Below, piece after piece: positions 1 to 5,286 of a stretch of 5,286 nt of DNA. The position numbers and the translations under genes were made by a program. The stretch comes from Anaerolineae bacterium (lineage in GTDB: Bacteria; Chloroflexota; Anaerolineae; E26-bin7): the NCBI GenBank assembly GCA_029933115.1, contig JAOZOT010000262.1, positions 1-5,286 on the forward strand. The letters run 5' to 3'. Numbering within the stretch: the first letter of the stretch is position 1; the number at the start of each line of letters is the position of its first letter. The notes under the pieces were generated by a model. That model searched no databases and had not been told where the DNA came from. It was given only the letters and a program-made list of their open reading frames with translations.

Positions 1-18
1 AGCCGCAGAGCACCGGTC

Positions 19-40
19 ATTAGCGACTCAAGTCGCCAAT
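19..40. repeat. 22-bp imperfect palindrome upstream of the transporter gene
   Basis: Two 10-base arms (19-28 and 31-40) are inverted copies with a single mismatch (position 22 against 37) around a 2-base centre; the inner 6 bp (GCGACT/AGTCGC) are perfect. The two-base centre suits a DNA operator for a dimeric regulator better than an RNA hairpin. It lies about 100 bases before the start codon at 142. It could also be the remnant of a terminator of an upstream gene, but no T-run follows it. No regulator can be named from the sequence. Confidence 0.4.
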
Positions 41-141
41 ACGAGCCATTTTCAGACACGCTGTAAGGTCCCCTACAAGTATATCAAACTTTGTGCTTTT
101 TGAAAAGATGCACTTGCTCTTACAAATTGGAGATCGCGTAG

Positions 142-3100
142 ATGACCCTGCTGCACAAACTGGCCCCGGTCTTTAACATCCGTTCTGGTGAGGGCCGACT
201 GGTGGCGTTGCTGCTGGTGCACTCCTTTTTTGTGGGAATGGCCCAGGTTCTGGTCTCTACCACCGCCAGCACCCTGTTCCTGGTCAAGTTTGACTCCCAG
301 AGCCTGCCCTATGTCTACCTTGGGGCGGCGGTGGTCATCCCTCTGACCGGCTTCCTCTATGCCAAACTGGAGAAGCCGCTTTCGTTCACCAGGCTGCTGG
401 TCGTCAATCTCAGCCTGCTCTTTTCGGCCCTCGTCGTTTTCCGCCTCTTTCTTTTCCTGATGCCCGGGGTCAGGTGGCTGAGGATGGCTCTTTACGTCTG
501 GTACTACGTGCAGGACGTGCTGATCAACCTTGAATTCTGGGCGCTGGCGGGTCGTCTGCTCGACGTGCGGCAGGCCAAGCGGCTCTTTGGGTTGATTGGA
601 GCCGGCGAAATGGCGGCCAGGAGCATCAGCGGCTTTTCGGTGCGCCCGCTGGTCAAGGTCATCGGCACACCCAACCTCCTGATCCTGGCTGCCGTCGGAA
701 TCGCCTGTTCGCTGGCCTTGATGCTTTACATCACTCGTCTGTACCGGCCGGACTCCACGACCGCTCCAACCCGGAGAGAACGCACTCGAAAGCTATCACA
801 CGCCGGCCTCGTTCGGGATCGTTACATCGTTCTGATCGCCGCTCTTTCCTGCCTGTCCCTGGTGGGGTATTTCTACGTGGACTTTGCCTACTTGGACCAG
901 ACCCAGACGCGGTATCCGGAGCGAGACGAGTTGGCCGGCTTTTTGGGGGACTTGCTGGCGGTGATCGGCGTTCTGGCTCTGATGAGCAGGCTCTTCCTCA
1001 CCGGCCCACTAATCGGCAAATACGGTTTGAGGGCCGGCTTGTTGGCGCTGCCGGTCACGGTCTCCGTGGGAGCTGTGCCCATGGCGATCAGCGGGGTGAT
1101 TCCCGGGGCCGGGGGCGTCCTGTTCTGGCTGGCGGTGATGACCAAGCTTTTGTGCGTCACCTTTCGAAAGTCAACCGACAGGTTCGCTTCGCGCATCCTC
1201 TATCAGCTCCTGGCGAAGGACCGGCGGGTGCACGTTCAAACGCTCATCGGAAGCATCGTCGAGCCGATGGCCATTGGCATTGCCGGCGCTACCCTCCTGC
1301 TTTTGTCTTTCTTCCCTTTCGGCACAGTCCAACTTGCCTACGCTTTGCTCCTCGTCCTGGCGGCCTGGATCGTCGTGGTGGTCTTGCTCAGCCGGGAGTA
1401 CACGGCCGTTCTCCTGCGTGCCCTGAGCAAGCGCAGGGTGGGTGAGCTTGCTTTTTCGGTGGCAGATGCGTCAAGCATGGCCATCTTGAAGAAAGGGCTG
1501 GAAAGCCCCCACGCCGGAGAGGTGATTTATTACCTGGACGTGTTGGAGAGGACCGGGCACGGATCGCTTGAGGCTTTTCTGAAGAAGCTGCTGAGGCATC
1601 GGGCGCCGGAGGTGCGCCGGGACGTCCTGCGCAGGATCGAACGACTCGGCGTGACCTCCGCTCTGAAGCGGGTCAGCACCAGGTTGCGCTTGGAAACGTC
1701 GCCCCAGGTGCGGGGGGCTGCTTTGCGCACCCTGGCTGCCCTGGGCGAAACCGAAGTCTTTGAGCAGGTCTTGCCGTATCTCGAAGACCCGGACCCGCAA
1801 GTCAGGATGGGCGCCATGGTCGGCCTGCTGCGCAGCGGGGGCATTGAAGGGGTCCTGGCCGCGGGTGAGAGCCTGCTTGAACTGACCGGGGCGCCGGAGC
1901 CGGCCAGGCGACAGTTCGCCGCGCAGGTGCTGGGCGAAGTCGGCATCAGCAGCTTTTACCGGCCTTTGTTAAAACTGCTCCGCGATGAAGACCCACGGGT
2001 GCGTCGGGCGGCCCTGGCCTCCGCCGGCAAGCTGAAGAACCCCAAGCTATGGCCGTTGGTCATTGAGAACCTGCTTGCCTATCAAACCCGGGCCGCGGCC
2101 GTTTCCGCCCTGGTGGCGGGGGGTGAGGCCGTCGTGCCGTATTTGGAGGCGGCCTTCGCTGAAAACGGTCAATCGCGCGAGGCCCTCGTCCGCATCGCCC
2201 AAATCTGCGGGCGGATTCGGGGAGAGCGGGCTATGGCCTTGCTGCGCGCTCACCTTGATTTTCCCGACGCGGACGTTCGCTACCAGGTGTTGGCCTCGCT
2301 TAGCCTGTGCGGATATCGCGCCGGGGATGGCGACGTCCCAGACGTCGTGCAGAAAATCGAGGAGGAAGTGGCAAATGCCGCCTGGACACTGGCCGCCCTG
2401 GCAGACATCGGTGACGATGAGCCCTTATCGCTCCTGAGAGCAGCCTTGAACAGGAAGCTGGAGCGACACCGAGAGCGAATCTTTTTCCTGCTCTCCTTCG
2501 TCTACGAAGCCCAGGCGATCATGAGCGCTCGGGATACGCTTTACCTCGCTCGTGACTCCGGAGAGAAAAGGGCTTATGCCCTGGAGATCATTGATGCTCT
2601 CGTCTCTCAGGAACTGAAGGAGATTCTTCTCCCCTTGCTGGACGAACTCCCGCCTGCCGAACGCCTTCGTCGCTTGAGCGACCATTTTCCCCAGCAGAGC
2701 CTGAGCCGGCTTCAGCGGCTGCAGGAGGTCATCACCGGGCCCGATGTGTGGCTGACCCCCTGGATCAGGGCCTGCGCGCTCTGGGCGTTGGCCGGGTTGG
2801 ATCCAACGCTGTATCACCGTTACCTGGACAAACTGCGCCGCGATCCCGGCCCACAGGCTGCTCTCGTCCTCACGCTGCTGGAAGATAAAACTGGAGATAA
2901 AGCCATGCTGTCAACGATTGAAAAGGTCATCATCCTGAAAACGGTGAGCATCTTTGCCGAGACCCCGGATGAGATTCTGGCCGAAACGGCCTCTTTCCTG
3001 GAGGAGGTAGAAGTCAAGGCCGGGGAGACGATCTTTGAAAAAGGTGACATGGACAAGCGCATGTATCTCATCGTTGAAGGCCGGGTCCGCATCCACGACG

Positions 3101-3402
3101 GGGAACGCACCCTTGCTCACCTGGGTGACCGGGACGTTTTTGGCGAGATGGCCGTCCTGGATCCACAGCCTCGCTCAGCTTCGGCGACGGCCATGGCCGA
3201 CACTCGTCTCTTCCGCCTGCATCAGGATTTGTTTTATGAACTGATGGCCGACCGCATTGAGGTGGCGCGTGGGATTATCCGGGTTTTGGCCCGGCGTTTG
3301 CGCGCCGCTCAGCCCGACCACGCTGTTCTGATAGAGGAAAAACCCGACAAGCCAAGGGGGGCCATAATGGAGGACATATACCAGAAGCTGAGTTGGTTGT
3401 AG
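142..3402 (+). CDS. NTT (ATP/ADP translocase)-like membrane protein fused to HEAT repeats and a cyclic-nucleotide-binding domain
   Basis: This is a predicted inner-membrane protein of 1086 residues. Residues ~18-425 are strongly hydrophobic with many membrane segments. They carry NTT/Npt-like wording such as AKRLFGLIGAGE (residues ~145-156), the family of nucleotide transporters and MFS-like relatives. Residues ~440-830 hold tandem HEAT-type helical pairs, for example APEVRRDVLRRIERLG (~488), SPQVRGAALRTLAALGE (~520), DPQVRMGAMVGLL (~551), DPRVRRAALASAGKL (~617) and DADVRYQVLASL (~709). Residues ~932-1055 form a CRP-like cyclic-nucleotide-binding domain. Its phosphate-binding cassette is FGEMAVLDPQPRSASATA (~1000-1017), with E1002, R1011 and S1012 present, so ligand binding is plausible. 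The ATG at 142 is preceded by GGAGA at 129-133, 8 bases away. NTT-HEAT and cyclic-nucleotide-domain fusions are known in free-living bacteria, but the substrate is not established. A role as a nucleotide transporter or as a membrane sensor gated by a cyclic nucleotide is inference. A Hedgehog-like lipoprotein gene follows after 38 bases. Confidence 0.88.
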   Translation: MTLLHKLAPVFNIRSGEGRLVALLLVHSFFVGMAQVLVSTTASTLFLVKFDSQSLPYVYLGAAVVIPLTGFLYAKLEKPLSFTRLLVVNLSLLFSALVVFRLFLFLMPGVRWLRMALYVWYYVQDVLINLEFWALAGRLLDVRQAKRLFGLIGAGEMAARSISGFSVRPLVKVIGTPNLLILAAVGIACSLALMLYITRLYRPDSTTAPTRRERTRKLSHAGLVRDRYIVLIAALSCLSLVGYFYVDFAYLDQTQTRYPERDELAGFLGDLLAVIGVLALMSRLFLTGPLIGKYGLRAGLLALPVTVSVGAVPMAISGVIPGAGGVLFWLAVMTKLLCVTFRKSTDRFASRILYQLLAKDRRVHVQTLIGSIVEPMAIGIAGATLLLLSFFPFGTVQLAYALLLVLAAWIVVVVLLSREYTAVLLRALSKRRVGELAFSVADASSMAILKKGLESPHAGEVIYYLDVLERTGHGSLEAFLKKLLRHRAPEVRRDVLRRIERLGVTSALKRVSTRLRLETSPQVRGAALRTLAALGETEVFEQVLPYLEDPDPQVRMGAMVGLLRSGGIEGVLAAGESLLELTGAPEPARRQFAAQVLGEVGISSFYRPLLKLLRDEDPRVRRAALASAGKLKNPKLWPLVIENLLAYQTRAAAVSALVAGGEAVVPYLEAAFAENGQSREALVRIAQICGRIRGERAMALLRAHLDFPDADVRYQVLASLSLCGYRAGDGDVPDVVQKIEEEVANAAWTLAALADIGDDEPLSLLRAALNRKLERHRERIFFLLSFVYEAQAIMSARDTLYLARDSGEKRAYALEIIDALVSQELKEILLPLLDELPPAERLRRLSDHFPQQSLSRLQRLQEVITGPDVWLTPWIRACALWALAGLDPTLYHRYLDKLRRDPGPQAALVLTLLEDKTGDKAMLSTIEKVIILKTVSIFAETPDEILAETASFLEEVEVKAGETIFEKGDMDKRMYLIVEGRVRIHDGERTLAHLGDRDVFGEMAVLDPQPRSASATAMADTRLFRLHQDLFYELMADRIEVARGIIRVLARRLRAAQPDHAVLIEEKPDKPRGAIMEDIYQKLSWL

Positions 3403-3440
3403 TTTGCGGTCGCGTTTGATCTATCATTACTGGTGAGAAG

Positions 3441-4166
3441 GTGTCCCTTCGAGACGGTCTATTCTCCAAAGAGCATTACCTGGTCTGTTTCGTTCTCGTC
3501 CTCGGTGCCTGCACCGCAGCCCGGGCCGAATCGCCCGGCACTTTAGCCCCACCCCCTACGAGCAGGCCAAAGTCCATCTTCAGGACTCTCCCTACGGCGC
3601 TGCCTACGGCAACGCCGGTGGCCTCTCCCACGCCGATTATCTGTCCCCTGCCCGATCTGCTCCCGGGTCAGCACATCTCGGCCGGTGGCAGCTACACCGA
3701 GACGGAAACGGCCGCCGCCGGGCCGATGGTCTGCCGCATCGAGCGGGATTCCTGCGCCTACCGTCACCTGATAGGTGATCTGGACCCTTCGATTGTTTTC
3801 AAGCAGGAGGAGGAACCGCCCTACGGCGAGGAAGACATTTTGATGCACCCGGCCATGCTTCTGCCCTTGACCCGGCTGAGTGAGATGGTGGCGGCCGAGT
3901 GGGGTGGTACGGTGCGGCTGCGCGTGACCGACGCCTACGACTCGCTGCTGGAGCACGATCTGACCCAGCCCGACGAGAGCCGCAGGTACTCGCTTCATTT
4001 TGAGGGGCGTTCCATTGACCTGACGACCTGGCCCATCGAGCCGGCGCGCTACGGCCGCCTGTGCGCCTTGGCCCACTGCGCCGGCTTTGATTGGGTTCAC
4101 CACGAGGGCGACCACTGTCACGCTTCGATCAAGGCCGAGAGCCTGTGCCTGCGCTGCCGCGATTGA
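3441..4166 (+). CDS. Hedgehog N-terminal-domain-like zinc-site lipoprotein (Hh/M15 DD-peptidase superfamily)
   Basis: This is a 241-residue protein predicted to be exported and lipid-anchored. Residues ~14-23 are a hydrophobic signal core, and LGAC (21-24) is a plausible lipobox with Cys24 as the lipidated residue. Cleavage after ARA at 29 is the alternative. A Pro/Thr-rich linker spans ~32-70. Residues ~110-233 follow the Hedgehog signalling domain in order. DPSIVFKQEEE (115-125) matches the NPDIIFKDEE region, and VRLRVTDAYD (158-167) matches VKLRVTEGWD. SLHFEGRSIDLTT (184-196) matches SLHYEGRAVDITT, and YGRL..LA..AGFDWV (204-219) and HCHASIKAE (225-233) also match. Expected zinc ligands are H186, D193 and H227, with E222 as the catalytic-type acid. 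It ends right after the domain, with no Hint domain. Eight Cys follow the lipobox, so disulfides are possible. The GTG start is favoured because an in-frame TGA lies at 3417-3419 and no ATG precedes the signal core; the only nearby SD-like sequence is GGTGAG, 3 bases upstream, which is tight. Peptidoglycan peptidase activity is possible but inferred. Confidence 0.87.
   Translation: MSLRDGLFSKEHYLVCFVLVLGACTAARAESPGTLAPPPTSRPKSIFRTLPTALPTATPVASPTPIICPLPDLLPGQHISAGGSYTETETAAAGPMVCRIERDSCAYRHLIGDLDPSIVFKQEEEPPYGEEDILMHPAMLLPLTRLSEMVAAEWGGTVRLRVTDAYDSLLEHDLTQPDESRRYSLHFEGRSIDLTTWPIEPARYGRLCALAHCAGFDWVHHEGDHCHASIKAESLCLRCRD
4051..4079 (+). repeat. Copy 1 of a 29-bp direct repeat, inside the Hedgehog-like gene
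   Basis: This segment encodes GRLCALAHC (residues 205-213) of the Hedgehog-like protein. Its first 23 bases are identical to 5065-5087, and over 29 bases there are only two differences, both C/T transitions. Similarity stops abruptly on both sides. Confidence 0.8.
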
Positions 4167-4180
4167 AGAGAGCAGGGGAG

Positions 4181-4209
4181 AAACCCGTTTTCTTCAAGAA
4201 AACGGGTTT
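4181..4209 (+). terminator. Hairpin terminator after the Hedgehog-like gene
   Basis: There is a perfect 12-bp stem, AAACCCGTTTTC (4181-4192) paired with GAAAACGGGTTT (4198-4209), around the loop TTCAA. It begins 15 bases after the TGA at 4164-4166. The 3' arm ends in TTT, and the following bases (CATGTTCT) give only a weak U-tract, so termination may be partial. Its A-rich 5' side and near symmetry could let it act in either direction. It separates the transporter/Hedgehog-like unit from the promoter at 4261. Confidence 0.7.
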
Positions 4210-4260
4210 CATGTTCTAGCAATATCGCTTCAGAGTGGCGGCGCGACGGCTTTTGCTCCC

Positions 4261-4289
4261 TTGAAATTTGGTCTGGGATGTGATACAAT
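4261..4289 (+). promoter_or_regulatory. Housekeeping-sigma-type promoter with extended -10 for the toxin-antitoxin-like pair
   Basis: The -35 element TTGAAA (4261-4266) and the -10 element TACAAT (4284-4289) are separated by exactly 17 bases. A TG one base upstream of the -10 (4281-4282) makes an extended -10. Transcription would start near 4296, giving a leader of about 100 bases before the ATG at 4396. GACGG (4305-4309) and CCGTC (4349-4353) in this leader could pair. Nothing else was recognised between the terminator and the gene. Confidence 0.62.
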
Positions 4290-4395
4290 GGGCACAAGGG
4301 AGGAGACGGTGAAGACTGAGTGCAGGTTACGCCGCAAGGACTGCCCCGCCGTCAATCCCTTGTTGGTTATATAGCACGGTCCATGGAGAACTTCA

Positions 4396-4671
4396 ATGCA
4401 CATTCATGATGTCTTCATCAGCCGTCGCATCGCCGACAAGATATGGGAAGAGCACGGGGTGTCGGCTGATGAGGCAATTGATTTGTTGTATAGCGGGCCG
4501 ATGATTCGTCGGGCGCGTGAGGGGCAGTACATGGCTGTGGGCTTGGCGACCGCCGGTGGTTACCTTACGGTTATCTTCGAGTATCAGCGTGGTGTGGCTG
4601 AAATCGTCACAGCCTATCCTTCGTCCGATTGGCAGGTGAAACTATTCAAGAAGTCCAAGCGGAGAAAGTGA
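4396..4671 (+). CDS. BrnT/DUF4258-like small protein, probable type II toxin
   Basis: This 91-residue protein has a layout like the RelE-fold BrnT/DUF4258 group. An N-terminal helix pair is read in ISRRIADKIWEEHGVSADEAIDLLYS (residues ~9-33), where HGVS.DEA resembles the HGVSFEEA phrase of BrnT. A basic segment RRAREGQY (38-45) follows, then strand-like stretches MAVGLATAGGYLTVIFEY (46-63) and VAEIVTAYPSS (67-77), and a Lys-rich tail (KLFKKSKRRK). Proteins of this type are usually ribosome-dependent or free RNases neutralised by a partner, but no catalytic residue can be assigned with confidence here. The ATG has GGAGAA at 4385-4390, five bases upstream. The stop is 3 bases before the next gene, indicating translational coupling. 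Several codons end in A or T, so this pair looks less G+C-rich than the flanking genes, which fits a mobile module. It could instead be a housekeeping DUF4258 protein. Confidence 0.68.
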   Translation: MHIHDVFISRRIADKIWEEHGVSADEAIDLLYSGPMIRRAREGQYMAVGLATAGGYLTVIFEYQRGVAEIVTAYPSSDWQVKLFKKSKRRK

Positions 4672-4674
4672 GAG

Positions 4675-5064
4675 ATGGCGGAAACTCAGGTGTTCGAGTA
4701 TAGTTTCGATGACATTGGCGACGAGGACGTGATCCTAGAGTGGGAGCCCAGGCCATCGGGTGAGTCACCGCTCTGTCCCCGTGATGGCCATCCTATGGCC
4801 GAACAGCAGCAGACGTATACCCTGGCTGAGGGCCGGTTCGTCGTCACCTACGAGGCTTGGGTGTGTTCTGAGTGTGGTGAAGTATTTCTGGATCGTCAAC
4901 AAGCCAGGCGTTTTGGAGCTCTGCAGATGCTGGATCGTTTGCTTAAAGAGCGGAAAGACTTGCTCAAGGGCCAGGTGCTATTCAACGGAGAGGACCTCTT
5001 TGTGAATCTTTCCCTGGCGCGGGATATGGCTATCCTCTGGCGACAAACGGCCGGAGCCTCCTGA
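4675..5064 (+). CDS. MqsA/YgiT-like zinc-finger protein, probable antitoxin
   Basis: This is a 129-residue soluble protein. An acidic N-terminal segment (residues ~5-25) precedes a YgiT-type region. CPRDGHPM (~34-41) and, about 30 residues later, VCSECGEVFLDRQQARRF (~63-80) match the two zinc knuckles of MqsA-like antitoxins. The first knuckle has lost its usual second Cys (C-x-x-C reads C-P-R-D-G-H), so zinc may be held by Cys/His plus the CxxC pair, or weakly. The C-terminal part (~81-129) starts with a charged helix and ends with VLFNGEDLFVNLSLARDM. That end does not read as the helix-turn-helix of MqsA and only faintly recalls an AbrB-type hairpin, so DNA binding is unproven. The start is set by GGAGAAAG (4661-4668) inside the end of the preceding gene. 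The pairing with a BrnT/DUF4258-like gene is the main reason for calling it an antitoxin. Confidence 0.68.
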   Translation: MAETQVFEYSFDDIGDEDVILEWEPRPSGESPLCPRDGHPMAEQQQTYTLAEGRFVVTYEAWVCSECGEVFLDRQQARRFGALQMLDRLLKERKDLLKGQVLFNGEDLFVNLSLARDMAILWRQTAGAS

Positions 5065-5093
5065 ACGGCCGCCTGTGCGCCTTGGCCTACCGC
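5065..5093 (+). repeat. Copy 2 of the 29-bp direct repeat, directly after the zinc-finger gene stop
   Basis: It begins at the base after the TGA (5062-5064). It is non-coding on the plus strand as annotated. In the frame of copy 1 it would read GRLCALAYR, with His to Tyr and Cys to Arg changes. It may be a remnant of a second Hedgehog-like gene or of a recombination event. It fills most of the 36-base gap before the convergent kinase gene, where no clear terminator hairpin is seen. Confidence 0.75.
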
Positions 5094-5100
5094 ACTCCCT

Positions 5101-5286
5101 CTACCTCTCTCGGAATCGTTCCCGCACCTGGGCCGGAGTCGCTGTGCCGGTGGTGCCTATCTGCTGGATGGTGATAGAAGCGACCAGGTTCCCCAGCAGA
5201 GCCGCCTCGTCGGGCTTCGCCCCACTGCACAGGGCCGACACGATCCCGGCCATGACGCTGTCGCCGGCGCCGACGATGTCTATCTC
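5101..5286 (-). CDS. PfkB/ribokinase-family carbohydrate kinase, C-terminal 61 residues (partial)
   Basis: Reading the minus strand from 5286 to the TAG at 5103-5101 gives 61 residues starting EIDIVGAGDSVMAG. GAGD is the core of the PfkB C-terminal signature; its Asp is the catalytic base that activates the sugar hydroxyl, and the glycines form the anion hole. The remaining residues (helical ALCSGAKPDEAALLGNLVAS, then the ending GTTGTATPAQVRERFRER) fit the usual last ~60 residues of the family. The family is ~300 residues, so roughly 80% of the gene lies beyond the window edge. The substrate cannot be told from this part. It is convergent with the zinc-finger gene, 36 bases apart, so the two are not one operon. 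Confidence 0.87.
   Translation of the reverse strand, partial: EIDIVGAGDSVMAGIVSALCSGAKPDEAALLGNLVASITIQQIGTTGTATPAQVRERFRER

Noticed and set aside
2..103. Short open frames at the left edge (1-66 ending TAA and 2-103 ending TGA) that could be the 3' end of an upstream gene
   Set aside because: Both are too short and compete in different frames; neither translation resembles a known protein end.
100..127. TTGAAA (100-105) with TACAAA (121-126) as a promoter for the first gene
   Set aside because: The spacing is only 15 bases, and the predicted start near 133 would cut off the ribosome binding site at 129-133.
3543..4121. Long open frame (192 codons) on the minus strand opposite the Hedgehog-like gene
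   Set aside because: The plus-strand frame has clear family motifs and a signal sequence. The antisense frame is low-complexity and reads as a high-G+C shadow.
4087..4374. Open frame of 95 codons spanning the end of the Hedgehog-like gene and the intergenic region
   Set aside because: It overlaps the last 80 bases of a well-supported gene and runs through the terminator hairpin and the promoter, with no recognisable protein content.
4675..5064. Helix-turn-helix DNA-binding domain in the zinc-finger protein
   Set aside because: The C-terminal ~50 residues do not show a readable helix-turn-helix pattern, so autoregulation cannot be claimed.
1..5286. CRISPR arrays, tRNA or rRNA genes, insertion-sequence ends
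   Set aside because: No regularly spaced repeats, no tRNA-like or rRNA-like stretches and no transposase coding region were seen on either strand.

Overview
This window looks like chromosomal DNA from a free-living bacterium. A member of the Chloroflexota (Anaerolineae-like) or a phylum with similar gene content is the best guess. The reasons are the fairly high G+C content, the Thr/Pro-rich linker behind a lipoprotein signal, an NTT-type transporter fused to HEAT repeats and a cyclic-nucleotide-binding domain, and a BrnT/DUF4258-like plus YgiT-like gene pair. The taxon is inferred from gene types only; no marker gene is present.

Layout. Bases 1-141 are a leader with a 22-bp imperfect palindrome (19-40) and a good ribosome binding site. 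Bases 142-3402 encode a 1086-residue membrane protein with three parts: an ATP/ADP-translocase (NTT/Npt)-like membrane domain, a long HEAT-repeat region, and a C-terminal CRP-type cyclic-nucleotide-binding domain. After 38 bases, a GTG-started gene (3441-4166) encodes a predicted lipoprotein whose C-terminal ~130 residues closely resemble the N-terminal signalling domain of animal Hedgehog proteins. It keeps the zinc-ligand pattern and most of the calcium-binding acidic residues, but has no Hint autoprocessing domain. A strong hairpin (4181-4209) closes this likely two-gene unit.

A near-consensus extended -10 promoter (4261-4289) then drives a second two-gene unit. The first gene is a 91-residue BrnT/DUF4258-like protein (4396-4671). 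Three bases later comes a 129-residue protein with an MqsA/YgiT-like zinc-finger region (4675-5064). Together they look like a type II toxin-antitoxin module. Immediately after the second stop codon lies a 29-bp near-copy of a piece of the Hedgehog-like gene. The window ends inside the 3' end of a convergent PfkB-family carbohydrate kinase gene (5101-5286, minus strand).

The most notable item is the bacterial Hedgehog-like lipoprotein next to a nucleotide-transporter-like regulatory fusion protein. No functional link between the two is shown by the sequence; only adjacency, orientation and a shared downstream terminator support one.
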